A DNA stretch of 9,854 bases from JBOGTC01 sp050692055 (GTDB lineage: Bacteria; Chloroflexota; Limnocylindria; QHBO01). The stretch spans positions 1 through 9,854 of the forward strand of contig JBOGTC010000082.1 of NCBI GenBank assembly GCA_050692055.1, read 5' to 3'. The position numbers and the translations under genes are program-made. Shown one piece after another: positions 1-5,461 of this stretch. How positions within the stretch are numbered: position 1 is the first letter of the stretch; the number at the start of each line of letters is the position of its first letter. Under the pieces are notes generated by a model. That model was not told the DNA's origin, did no database searches, and worked only from the letters and a program-made list of their open reading frames with translations.

Positions 1-2114
1 GCCTCCACGCCGCCGAGGTTGCCCACGTTCGAGCCCCCGTAATGCTCCGAATCGGAGTTGAGCGCCTCTTCCCAGTGCCCGCCGCGCGGCAGCCCCAGCC
101 GGTAGCCGTGCCGAACCACCGGCGTCAGGTTCAGCACCACGACGCACAGGTCGTCGCCGGCGCGGCGGATCCAGGAGTAGACGGACGACTCCACGTCGGA
201 GGCGTCGATCCAGGCGAAGCCGTCGTGGTCGTGATCGGCGGCCCACAGCGCGGGAGAGGACAGGTACAGGCGGCCGAGGTCCTCCATGAAGCGGCCCAGG
301 CCGGCCCGCATCGGCTCGGAGGCGGACTCCCAGGGCAGGGCCTGGTCGTGGTTCCACTCCTGCCAGGGCCCGAGCTCGGAGCCCATGAAGAGCAGCTTCT
401 TGCCCGGCTGCGACCACATGTTCACCAGCAGGGCGCGCAGGTTGGCGAAGCGCTGCCACTCGTCGCCGGGCATCTTGCCCAGCAGCGAGCCCTTGCCGTG
501 GACCACCTCGTCGTGGCTGAGCGGCAGGACGAAGTGCTCGGTGTCCCGGTACAGGCCGCGGAAGGTCAGCCTGTCGTGGTGGAAGCGGCGGTGGACCGGG
601 TCCTCCTTGAAGTAGGCCAGCGTGTCGTGCATCCAGCCCATGTCCCACTTGAACCCGAAGCCGATGCCGCCGAGGTAGGTCGGCCGCGTGATGCCCGGAA
701 AGGCGGTCGACTCCTCCGCGATCGTCACCGCGCCCGGGAAGCGGCCGTACACCCGCTCGTTCACCTCGCGCAGGAAGGCGACGGCGTCGAGGTTCTCGTT
801 GCCGCCGTAGGCGTTCGGCGTCCACTCGCCGGGCTCGCGCGAGTAGTCGAGGTAGAGCATCGAGGCCACGGCGTCCACGCGCAGGCCGTCGATGTGGTAT
901 CGGTCCAGCCAGAAGAGGGCGTTGGCGACCAGGAAGTTGCGGACCTCGGGTCGGCCGTAGTCGAAGATGAGCGTGCCCCAGTCGGGATGCTCGCCACGCT
1001 GCGGATCAGCGTGCTCGTAGAGGGGCGTGCCGTCGAAGCGGCGCAACGCGAAGTCGTCGGTCGGGAAGTGGGCCGGCACCCAGTCGACGATGACGCCGAT
1101 GCCGGCTCGGTGCAGCGTGTCGACGAGGTGCGCGAAATCGTCGGGCGAGCCGAAGCGCGAGGTCGGCGCGAAGTAGCCGGTGACCTGGTAGCCCCACGAG
1201 CCATCGAACGGGTGCTCCGCCACCGGCAGCAGCTCGACGTGCGTGAAGCCGAAGCGGTAGCAATGCTCCACCAGGCGCTCAGCCGCCTGGCGGTAGCCGA
1301 GCCACGAGCCGTCGTCGTTGCGCATCCAGGACCCGAGATGGACCTCGTAGGTGCTCATGGGAGACCGATACGGATCGCGCGCCGCGCGCTCCGCCATCCA
1401 GGCCTCATCGGTCCATGCGAAGGCCGATGGGTCCCAGACCCGTGACGCCGTCTCCGGTCGCACCTGCATCGCGAACGCGAACGGGTCCGCCTTGAGGCGC
1501 AGCTTGCCGTCGCGTCCGAGGATCTCGAACTTGTAGAGCTCGCCGGGACCGATGCCGGGAATGAACAGCTCCCACACGCCGGAGCTGCCCATCGAGCGCA
1601 TGGGGAAGAGCCGGCCGTCCCAGCGATCGAAGTCGCCCACGATGCGGACGCTGCGCGCGTTCGGCGCCCACACGGCGAAGCCGACGCCGGTCGTCCCGTC
1701 CATGGTCCGCGGGTGTGCGCCCAGCACGTCGTACAGGCGCTCGTGCGTTCCCTCGCCGATGAGATGCAGGTCCACGTCGCCCAGCGTCGGACCGAACCGA
1801 TAGGGATCGTCGCGCTGCCAGTCGTTCCCGTCGGCGAAGCTGAAGCGCAGCCGGTAGGCGAACTGGCCGGGCGCCAGGTCGGGGACGACGCCGGCCCACA
1901 GGCCGCCGCCGAGCGGCTCCATGGGCGCGGTGCCGCCATTGGGCGCGACCAGCGCCGCCCCGGTTGCGTCGGGATGGTAGGTGCGGACCACCGTGCCTCC
2001 CACCGTTGGGTGCGCGCCCAGGATGGCGTGGGGATCGTGGTGCTCGCCCCGCGCCAGGCGCGCGATCTCCTCGGCCGGCGGCGCGTGCTGCGCAGTCGTC
2101 ATCGGGCTAACCAT
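1..2114 (-). CDS. glgB: 1,4-alpha-glucan branching enzyme GlgB (3' end beyond window)
   Basis: This enzyme makes the alpha-1,6 branches of glycogen by cutting an alpha-1,4 chain and transferring the piece; it acts in the cytoplasm. The minus-strand frame is open from 2114 to the window edge, giving 704 codons. The N-terminus has two beta-sandwich (CBM48-like) parts, the second around VGFAVWAPNARSVRIVGDF, followed by the GH13 barrel. Conserved regions are VDWVPAHF, DGLRVDAVASM, TIAEES and LSHDEVVHG. The nucleophile Asp codon is at 873-875, the acid/base Glu at 714-716 and the third Asp at 510-512; the spacings of 53 and 68 residues equal those I recall for E. coli GlgB (D405, E458, D526). E. 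coli GlgB has about 728 residues, so some 25-30 are probably missing. The start is uncertain: ATG 2114 has a weak GGCGGA upstream, and ATG 2102 is in frame four codons later without one. The gene begins 46 bases after the toxin stop and may be co-transcribed with it. Confidence 0.96.
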   Translation of the reverse strand, partial: MVSPMTTAQHAPPAEEIARLARGEHHDPHAILGAHPTVGGTVVRTYHPDATGAALVAPNGGTAPMEPLGGGLWAGVVPDLAPGQFAYRLRFSFADGNDWQRDDPYRFGPTLGDVDLHLIGEGTHERLYDVLGAHPRTMDGTTGVGFAVWAPNARSVRIVGDFDRWDGRLFPMRSMGSSGVWELFIPGIGPGELYKFEILGRDGKLRLKADPFAFAMQVRPETASRVWDPSAFAWTDEAWMAERAARDPYRSPMSTYEVHLGSWMRNDDGSWLGYRQAAERLVEHCYRFGFTHVELLPVAEHPFDGSWGYQVTGYFAPTSRFGSPDDFAHLVDTLHRAGIGVIVDWVPAHFPTDDFALRRFDGTPLYEHADPQRGEHPDWGTLIFDYGRPEVRNFLVANALFWLDRYHIDGLRVDAVASMLYLDYSREPGEWTPNAYGGNENLDAVAFLREVNERVYGRFPGAVTIAEESTAFPGITRPTYLGGIGFGFKWDMGWMHDTLAYFKEDPVHRRFHHDRLTFRGLYRDTEHFVLPLSHDEVVHGKGSLLGKMPGDEWQRFANLRALLVNMWSQPGKKLLFMGSELGPWQEWNHDQALPWESASEPMRAGLGRFMEDLGRLYLSSPALWAADHDHDGFAWIDASDVESSVYSWIRRAGDDLCVVVLNLTPVVRHGYRLGLPRGGHWEEALNSDSEHYGGSNVGNLGGVE

Positions 2115-2160
2115 ACGCGCTGTTCCGCCGCAAGATGCGTGCGAGGCGGGCGCCAGGCCG

Positions 2161-2595
2161 CTACGCGAACGGGTCGCGCGTCTCGATGCCGCGGAACCGC
2201 CGAAAGTCGCGATCGCGCGTCCAGATGCGCCTCACGCCGTGCTCGAGCATCAACGCGACGAGGTGTGCGTCCGGTATCAGATTTCCGGTTGGGTGAGCAT
2301 CCTCGGCCACGTCCCCGAAGTGCTCCCAGAACCGATCAGACTCAGCACCGGCCCGAACGTTCGGCAGTTCCAGGAGCTGCGAGACATTCGTCCACGCCTC
2401 GGTCACCGACAACGGGCTCGCAAAGACGGACGGGTGCGTCGCAAGTCGTAGGTAGGCCATCACGGTAGGCCAGAACAGGTAGATGATCTGCGGACCGCGC
2501 GCGACCTCATCGATGAACTCGACGGCGCGATCCCTGTAGGGACTGCGCGCGTCCGATGCGTACAGCAGCACGTTCGCGTCCAGGGTGGCGCTCAC
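2161..2595 (-). CDS. vapC: PIN-domain toxin, VapC family (probable RNase)
   Basis: This is a 144-residue PIN-domain protein, probably the toxin of a type II toxin-antitoxin pair; known VapC toxins are Mg-dependent RNases that cut tRNA or rRNA. It starts with TLDANVLLYASD (first metal-binding Asp, D6) and ends with IPDAHLVALMLEHG (D109) and WTRDRDF (D128/D130). The middle part, LRLATHPSVFASPLSVTEAW, resembles the Mycobacterium-type PIN subfamily (TIGR00028) as I remember it. The Glu usual in an ExxR-type motif is not present in AYLRL; E66 could serve, which I cannot verify. The GTG start at 2595 overlaps the antitoxin stop (GTGA), the usual coupling in such pairs. A longer in-frame ATG at 2670 would lie inside the antitoxin gene and adds residues without PIN similarity, so I rejected it. 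Confidence 0.88.
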   Translation of the reverse strand: MSATLDANVLLYASDARSPYRDRAVEFIDEVARGPQIIYLFWPTVMAYLRLATHPSVFASPLSVTEAWTNVSQLLELPNVRAGAESDRFWEHFGDVAEDAHPTGNLIPDAHLVALMLEHGVRRIWTRDRDFRRFRGIETRDPFA

Positions 2596-2822
2596 CGCTC
2601 CTCGAGCGCCCGGCGCACGGCCTCCTTGTCCTCGAGGTCGACCAGGGCACCCATCGGCCGCGTGATCCACTCAATCCGCCGACGCGCCGGAGGCTGGCTG
2701 GAGTGCAGGGCGCCGGCGAGGAGCTCAGAGGCGGTCTGGCCGATCGAGCGCCGATCGCGGCGCGCGCGCACCTTCAGCTCGCGCAGCACGCTGGCGTCGA
2801 TGTCGATCGTCGTTCGAGGCAT
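2592..2822 (-). CDS. vapB: Ribbon-helix-helix antitoxin, VapB family
   Basis: This is a 76-residue antitoxin that should bind the neighbouring PIN toxin and repress its own promoter. Residues 1-40 (PRTTIDIDASVLRELKVRARR...SIGQTASELL) have the pattern of a MetJ/Arc ribbon-helix-helix: a short DNA-contacting strand followed by two helices. The C-terminal MGALVDLEDKEAVRRALEE resembles the toxin-binding tail of RHH-type VapB proteins. The frame extends upstream to an ATG at 2849, but that codon lies between the predicted -35 and -10 boxes, so ATG 2822 is preferred. The stop codon shares bases with the toxin's GTG, so the two genes form one translational unit. Confidence 0.86.
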   Translation of the reverse strand: MPRTTIDIDASVLRELKVRARRDRRSIGQTASELLAGALHSSQPPARRRIEWITRPMGALVDLEDKEAVRRALEER

Positions 2823-2856
2823 GATGCGTGATGCTATGACCGACCACATCAGATGT
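2822..2856. promoter_or_regulatory. Candidate VapB operator: GATG/CATC half-sites
   Basis: Two direct TGATGC hexamers lie at 2822-2827 and 2829-2834 (period 7), covering the -10 box and the start codon. A perfect 5+1+5 palindrome, ACATC-A-GATGT, lies at 2846-2856, inside the -35/-10 spacer. All share a GATG core. RHH antitoxins typically bind short repeated half-sites over their own promoter, so autoregulation is likely. The site assignment is inferred from position and repetition only. Confidence 0.45.
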
Positions 2857-2859
2857 CAA
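2831..2859 (-). promoter_or_regulatory. Promoter of vapBC (probably leaderless)
   Basis: On the minus strand a perfect TTGACA (-35, 2859-2854) is followed after exactly 17 bases by TAGCAT (-10, 2836-2831), which matches four of six TATAAT positions. Transcription should begin around 2823-2825, only 0-3 bases before the antitoxin ATG at 2822, so the message would have almost no leader; no Shine-Dalgarno sequence is seen. This is the best sigma-70-like promoter I see in the window. Confidence 0.65.
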
Positions 2860-2874
2860 GACAGGCGATTCATG

Positions 2875-2903
2875 CTGGCCGGCTCCTGCCCGCGTGGTAG
2901 GGT
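2875..2903 (+). promoter_or_regulatory. Weak candidate promoter for mreBC
   Basis: In the divergent gap before mreB, TAGGGT (2898-2903) preceded by TGG looks like an extended -10 box, and CTGGCC (2875-2880) is a poor -35 box at 17-base spacing. The resulting leader would be about 75 bases. No better candidate is visible between 2860 and 2984, but the match is weak. Confidence 0.25.
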
Positions 2904-2984
2904 AGCGCCGCGTCCCGGAGGTGACCGGACGCACCGCATCGGTCAGGCATCGCGTCCGCCCTGTCGTGCCACGGGCCGGCGTCC

Positions 2985-4061
2985 ATGAGTATCACGAGAG
3001 GGACATTGGGACTCTTCGACGGCCTGCTCGGCCTCCTCAGTCACGACGTCGGCATCGACCTCGGTACGGCCAACACGCTCGTCATCGTCCGGCGCCGGGG
3101 CATCGTCATCAGCGAGCCGTCGGTGGTGGCCATGGACACGCGGTCCAAGCGCGTGCTGGCCATCGGCGCCGAGGCCAAGCGGATGGTGGGCCGGACGCCG
3201 GCCAACATCGTCGCCATCCGTCCGCTGCGCGACGGCGTGATCAGCGACTTCGACGTCACCGAGCAGATGATCCGCTACTTCATCAAGAAGGTGCACGACC
3301 GGTACGCCCAGGTCTCGCGCCCGCGCGTCATCGTCGGCATTCCATCCGGCGTGACGGAGGTCGAGAAGCGAGCCGTCCGCGACGCGACCATCAACGCCGG
3401 ATCGCGCTGGGCCAGGCTCATCGAGGAGCCGATGGCGGCCGCCATCGGTGCCGGCCTACCCGTCTCCGAGCCGAGCGGCTCACTGATCGTCGACATCGGC
3501 GGCGGCACGACCGAGGTCGCGGTGGTGAGCCTGGGCGGGATCGTGGTGAGCAGATCCATCCGCATCGGCGGCGACGAGATGGACACCGATATCGTCAGCT
3601 TCGCGCGCCGCGAGTACAACCTGCTGATGGGCGAGCGGACGGCGGAGGAGATCAAGATCGCGGTCGGATCGGCCTATCCCGGAGAGGAGGAGCGGACGGT
3701 GACCTTCCGGGGCCGGGACCTGCTGACCGGGCTGCCGCGAAGCGTCGAGGTGGGCGGCGAGCAGATCCGAGAGGCCCTCGAGCCCTCGGTCGCCCAGATC
3801 GTGGAGGCGATCAAGGAGACGATCGAGGAGACGCCGCCCGAGCTGGTGGCCGACATCATGGATCAGGGCATCGTGCTCGCCGGCGGCGGGGCGCTGCTGG
3901 TCGGCCTCGACAAGCGCGTGGCCGAGGCGACCCAGATGCCGGTCCACATCGCGGACGACCCGCTCACCTGCGTGGTCCGGGGCACCGGACGCGTGCTCGA
4001 GGATCTCGACCTGCTCGAGCGCGTCCTCGTCAGCGAGCAGCTCACGCGCGCGCCGCGCTAG
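2985..4061 (+). CDS. mreB: Rod shape-determining actin homologue MreB
   Basis: MreB is the bacterial actin that forms membrane-bound filaments guiding the elongasome during side-wall synthesis. The 358 residues include all the ATPase signatures: phosphate-1 DLGTANT (25-31), phosphate-2 DIGGGTTEV (from 170), the LIEEPMAAAIGAGLP motif, and the adenosine motif GIVLAGGGALL (from 295). The first 20 residues (RGTLGLFDGLLGLLSHD) look like an amphipathic membrane-targeting helix. Length is normal for the family. The ATG at 2985 is the natural start, although no Shine-Dalgarno sequence is visible. mreC follows after 35 bases on the same strand, as in most mre operons. Overlapping long frames on both strands are shadows of this high-GC gene. 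Confidence 0.97.
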   Translation: MSITRGTLGLFDGLLGLLSHDVGIDLGTANTLVIVRRRGIVISEPSVVAMDTRSKRVLAIGAEAKRMVGRTPANIVAIRPLRDGVISDFDVTEQMIRYFIKKVHDRYAQVSRPRVIVGIPSGVTEVEKRAVRDATINAGSRWARLIEEPMAAAIGAGLPVSEPSGSLIVDIGGGTTEVAVVSLGGIVVSRSIRIGGDEMDTDIVSFARREYNLLMGERTAEEIKIAVGSAYPGEEERTVTFRGRDLLTGLPRSVEVGGEQIREALEPSVAQIVEAIKETIEETPPELVADIMDQGIVLAGGGALLVGLDKRVAEATQMPVHIADDPLTCVVRGTGRVLEDLDLLERVLVSEQLTRAPR

Positions 4062-4096
4062 CGGCGGCCCGCGCGAAGCGCATCGGTCCAGACCTG

Positions 4097-4951
4097 ATGT
4101 ACGGACCCCCCGCTCCGAACCGTCGCGCCCGCGCCGGCCTCTGGTTCGCCGCCTTCACGATCGTCTCGCTGCTCATGCTGCTCGCCAGCCGGACCGATCC
4201 GGCGGTGACCCTCCAGGCCGTTACGACCCGGGCGCTGGACCCGGTGCGCCAGGCGATCGCCGGGGTGGGGCAGGCGGTGGGCGGGCTCGTCGGCACGATT
4301 GGTGAGATCGATCGGCTGCGGTTGGAGAACGACCGCCTGCGCCGCGAGCTCGCCGGGGCGGAGCAGGAGGTTGCCGAGCTGACCGAGGCGGCGCGCGAGA
4401 ACGAGGAGCTGCGGGAGCTGCTCGGCATCGGCGAGGCGCTCGAGATGGAGCTGCTGCCCGTCCGCATCATCAGCCGCGACCCCTCCAACTTCAGCTGGGA
4501 GGTGGGCATCGACGCCGGGACCGAGGACGGGCTGCGCGTCGGCATGCCGGTCGTCGGCAGCGCGGAGGGCGCGGGCGCCCTGGCCGGCACCGTGGTCGAC
4601 GTCACCGGCGACTCGGCTCGCGTGCGCTTCATCGTCGACACGCGATCGAGCGTCATCGCCACCGACCAGGCCAGCCGGGCGATGGGCGAGGTCCAGGGCC
4701 AGCCCGGCGGCCAGCTCGTCTTCGTGAAGGTCCCCGTCACCGAGCCCCTTGCCGTCGGCGACACCATCGTCAGCGCGGGCCTGACCTTCGGCGAGGAGGC
4801 GAGCCGCTATCCGGGCGGGCTGCTCATCGGCAGCGTCCAGGCGGTGGAGGAGGACGCCAACGCGCTGACGCAGACGGCCTTCGTGCGGCCCGCCATCGAC
4901 TTCCGTGCCATCGAGCGCCTCCTGGTGGTGACCGACTTCTCCCAGGGCTGA
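4097..4951 (+). CDS. mreC: Rod shape-determining protein MreC
   Basis: MreC is the single-pass membrane protein that joins cytoplasmic MreB to the penicillin-binding proteins outside the membrane. The 284-residue product has a short basic N-terminus (NRRARAG), one membrane segment at about residues 14-30 (LWFAAFTIVSLLMLLA), a coiled coil at about 70-108 (IDRLRLENDRLRRELAG...ENEELRELLGI) and the paired beta-barrel domain from about 118 to the end (PVRIISRDPSNFSWEVGIDAG...; AVGDTIVSAG; YPGGLLIGSV). The ATG at 4097 is 35 bases after the mreB stop; the frame is open further upstream through mreB, but only as an artefact. The usual next genes (mreD, PBP2, rodA) are absent: a repeat-rich spacer follows. 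Confidence 0.95.
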   Translation: MYGPPAPNRRARAGLWFAAFTIVSLLMLLASRTDPAVTLQAVTTRALDPVRQAIAGVGQAVGGLVGTIGEIDRLRLENDRLRRELAGAEQEVAELTEAARENEELRELLGIGEALEMELLPVRIISRDPSNFSWEVGIDAGTEDGLRVGMPVVGSAEGAGALAGTVVDVTGDSARVRFIVDTRSSVIATDQASRAMGEVQGQPGGQLVFVKVPVTEPLAVGDTIVSAGLTFGEEASRYPGGLLIGSVQAVEEDANALTQTAFVRPAIDFRAIERLLVVTDFSQG

Positions 4952-4990
4952 CGCCGGCCGCGCCGCCCATGGCGTGCCTCCCGCCCGCCA

Positions 4991-5054
4991 GCCGAGCCGA
5001 GGCGTCCGTCCCCCGAGCCGAGCCGAGGCGCCCGAGCCGAGCCGTGCCGATGCG
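4991..5054. repeat. GCCGA-rich direct repeats
   Basis: GCCGAGCCGAGGCG occurs exactly at 4991-5004 and again at 5017-5030 (26 bases apart), and a degenerate third copy follows from 5037 to 5054 (CCGAGCCGTGCCGATGCG). The region is built largely of the pentamer GCCGA/GAGCC, starting about 40 bases after the mreC stop. Confidence 0.7.
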
Positions 5055-5055
5055 T

Positions 5056-5250
5056 CAGATGCCAACCACCGTCGGCTTACGGCTCGTCGACCGCCGATTC
5101 TGTGCCATTCGCCAATCACCGCCGGCTTGGGCACGCTCGGCGCCGTCCAGAGCGGGTTCGGCCACGCGCTCCACGCTCGCGGGAGGTCGCCGACCTCCGA
5201 CACGGGGCCGTTCAGCTCGCCTAAGCCGCCGCTGGTTGGAGTCTGGCAAT
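5056..5250. repeat. Three copies of a degenerate 24-base motif, the third inverted
   Basis: The motif is approximately CAG..GCCAACCACCGYCGGCTTA. Copy 1 (+) is at about 5056-5079, copy 2 (+) at about 5107-5130, 50 bases later, and copy 3 (-) at about 5222-5246. By hand alignment copies 1 and 3 agree at 20 of 24 positions, and copies 1 and 2 at 18 of 24. Copies 1 and 3 form an inverted repeat enclosing about 140 bases. The head-to-tail plus inverted layout resembles REP/BIME-type extragenic repeats or a structured RNA; the function is unknown. Confidence 0.6.
5182..5198. repeat. Perfect 7-bp stem-loop
   Basis: GGAGGTC (5182-5188) and GACCTCC (5192-5198) form a perfect stem with a three-base loop. 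It lies between copies 2 and 3 of the 24-base motif. No T-tract follows on either strand, so it is not a standard intrinsic terminator. Confidence 0.6.
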
Positions 5251-5270
5251 CTCGCGAAGCTCAGGGTACG

Positions 5271-5303
5271 CGGCATCGGCCCGGCATCGGACCGGCATCG
5301 GCC
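5271..5303. repeat. Three tandem 11-bp units (CGGCATCGGMC)
   Basis: CGGCATCGGCC, CGGCATCGGAC and CGGCATCGGCC follow one another without gaps; only one base differs among the three. The period of 11 is close to one helical turn, so a protein could bind the same face repeatedly. It could equally be a slippage-prone microsatellite. Confidence 0.75.
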
Positions 5304-5333
5304 GGAGCGGAATCCGGTGCCATCGCCGCGCAG

Positions 5334-5347
5334 GTGCGCCGGCGCAC
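5334..5347. promoter_or_regulatory. Perfect 14-bp palindrome (possible operator)
   Basis: GTGCGCC-GGCGCAC is a perfect palindrome 111 bases upstream of the first SLH-like gene. It could be a dimeric regulator site. GC-rich DNA gives such palindromes by chance more often, and no promoter could be placed next to it. Confidence 0.3.
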
Positions 5348-5379
5348 ATGGCCCACGGGTCCGGCGCCGAGGGGACGAT

Positions 5380-5400
5380 AGCGCCATGTACCCGGGCGCT
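5380..5400 (+). other. Leader hairpin upstream of the first SLH-like gene
   Basis: AGCGCC (5380-5385) pairs with GGCGCT (5395-5400) across a nine-base loop, about 60 bases before the TTG start. It may fold in the mRNA leader; its significance is unknown. Confidence 0.3.
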
Positions 5401-5445
5401 GACCACGGCGTACGGTTCGATGCCCGAGCCCACCAGCCGCGCCAG

Positions 5446-5461
5446 AGGAGCTCCTTCATTG
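5446..5461 (+). promoter_or_regulatory. Ribosome binding site deciding a TTG start
   Basis: AGGAG (5446-5450) lies eight bases before TTG 5459-5461, the strongest Shine-Dalgarno match in the window. In-frame ATG codons at 5348 and 5420 lack one, and starting at TTG places the signal peptide at the very N-terminus. Confidence 0.7.

Larger units (their letters stand above)
4952..5458. other. Repeat-rich spacer between mreC and the first SLH-like gene
   Basis: About 500 bases without a convincing gene. Frames present on both strands give low-complexity Arg/Pro/Ala peptides with no recognisable motif. The stretch holds several distinct repeats and hairpins listed separately: GCCGA-rich direct repeats, three copies of a 24-base motif, a 7-base-pair stem-loop, three 11-base tandem units, a 14-base palindrome and a leader hairpin. 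No tRNA, rRNA or clear T-tailed terminator is seen. Confidence 0.75.

Noticed and set aside
42..1445. 467-codon plus-strand open frame
   Set aside because: It lies opposite glgB, which has all GH13 motifs in frame; the plus-strand peptide is His/Val/Arg-rich without motifs, a typical high-GC shadow.
2921..4096. Long upstream extension of the mreC frame through mreB
   Set aside because: It overlaps all of mreB out of frame and gives an Arg/Gly/His-rich peptide; real mreC begins at 4097.
5182..5198. Stem-loop as an intrinsic terminator for mreBC
   Set aside because: No T-tract follows on the plus strand, and it lies over 230 bases after the mreC stop.
4058..5203. 381-codon minus-strand frame over mreC and the spacer
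   Set aside because: The part opposite mreC is a shadow, and the part in the spacer is low-complexity Ser/Ala/Arg without a known motif.
5271..5303. CRISPR-like array
   Set aside because: Units are 11 bases with no spacers, far from CRISPR repeat size, and no cas gene is present.
4952..5458. Possible tRNA or small known RNA
   Set aside because: No T-arm GGTTCGAATCC-like sequence or cloverleaf arrangement was found by eye.
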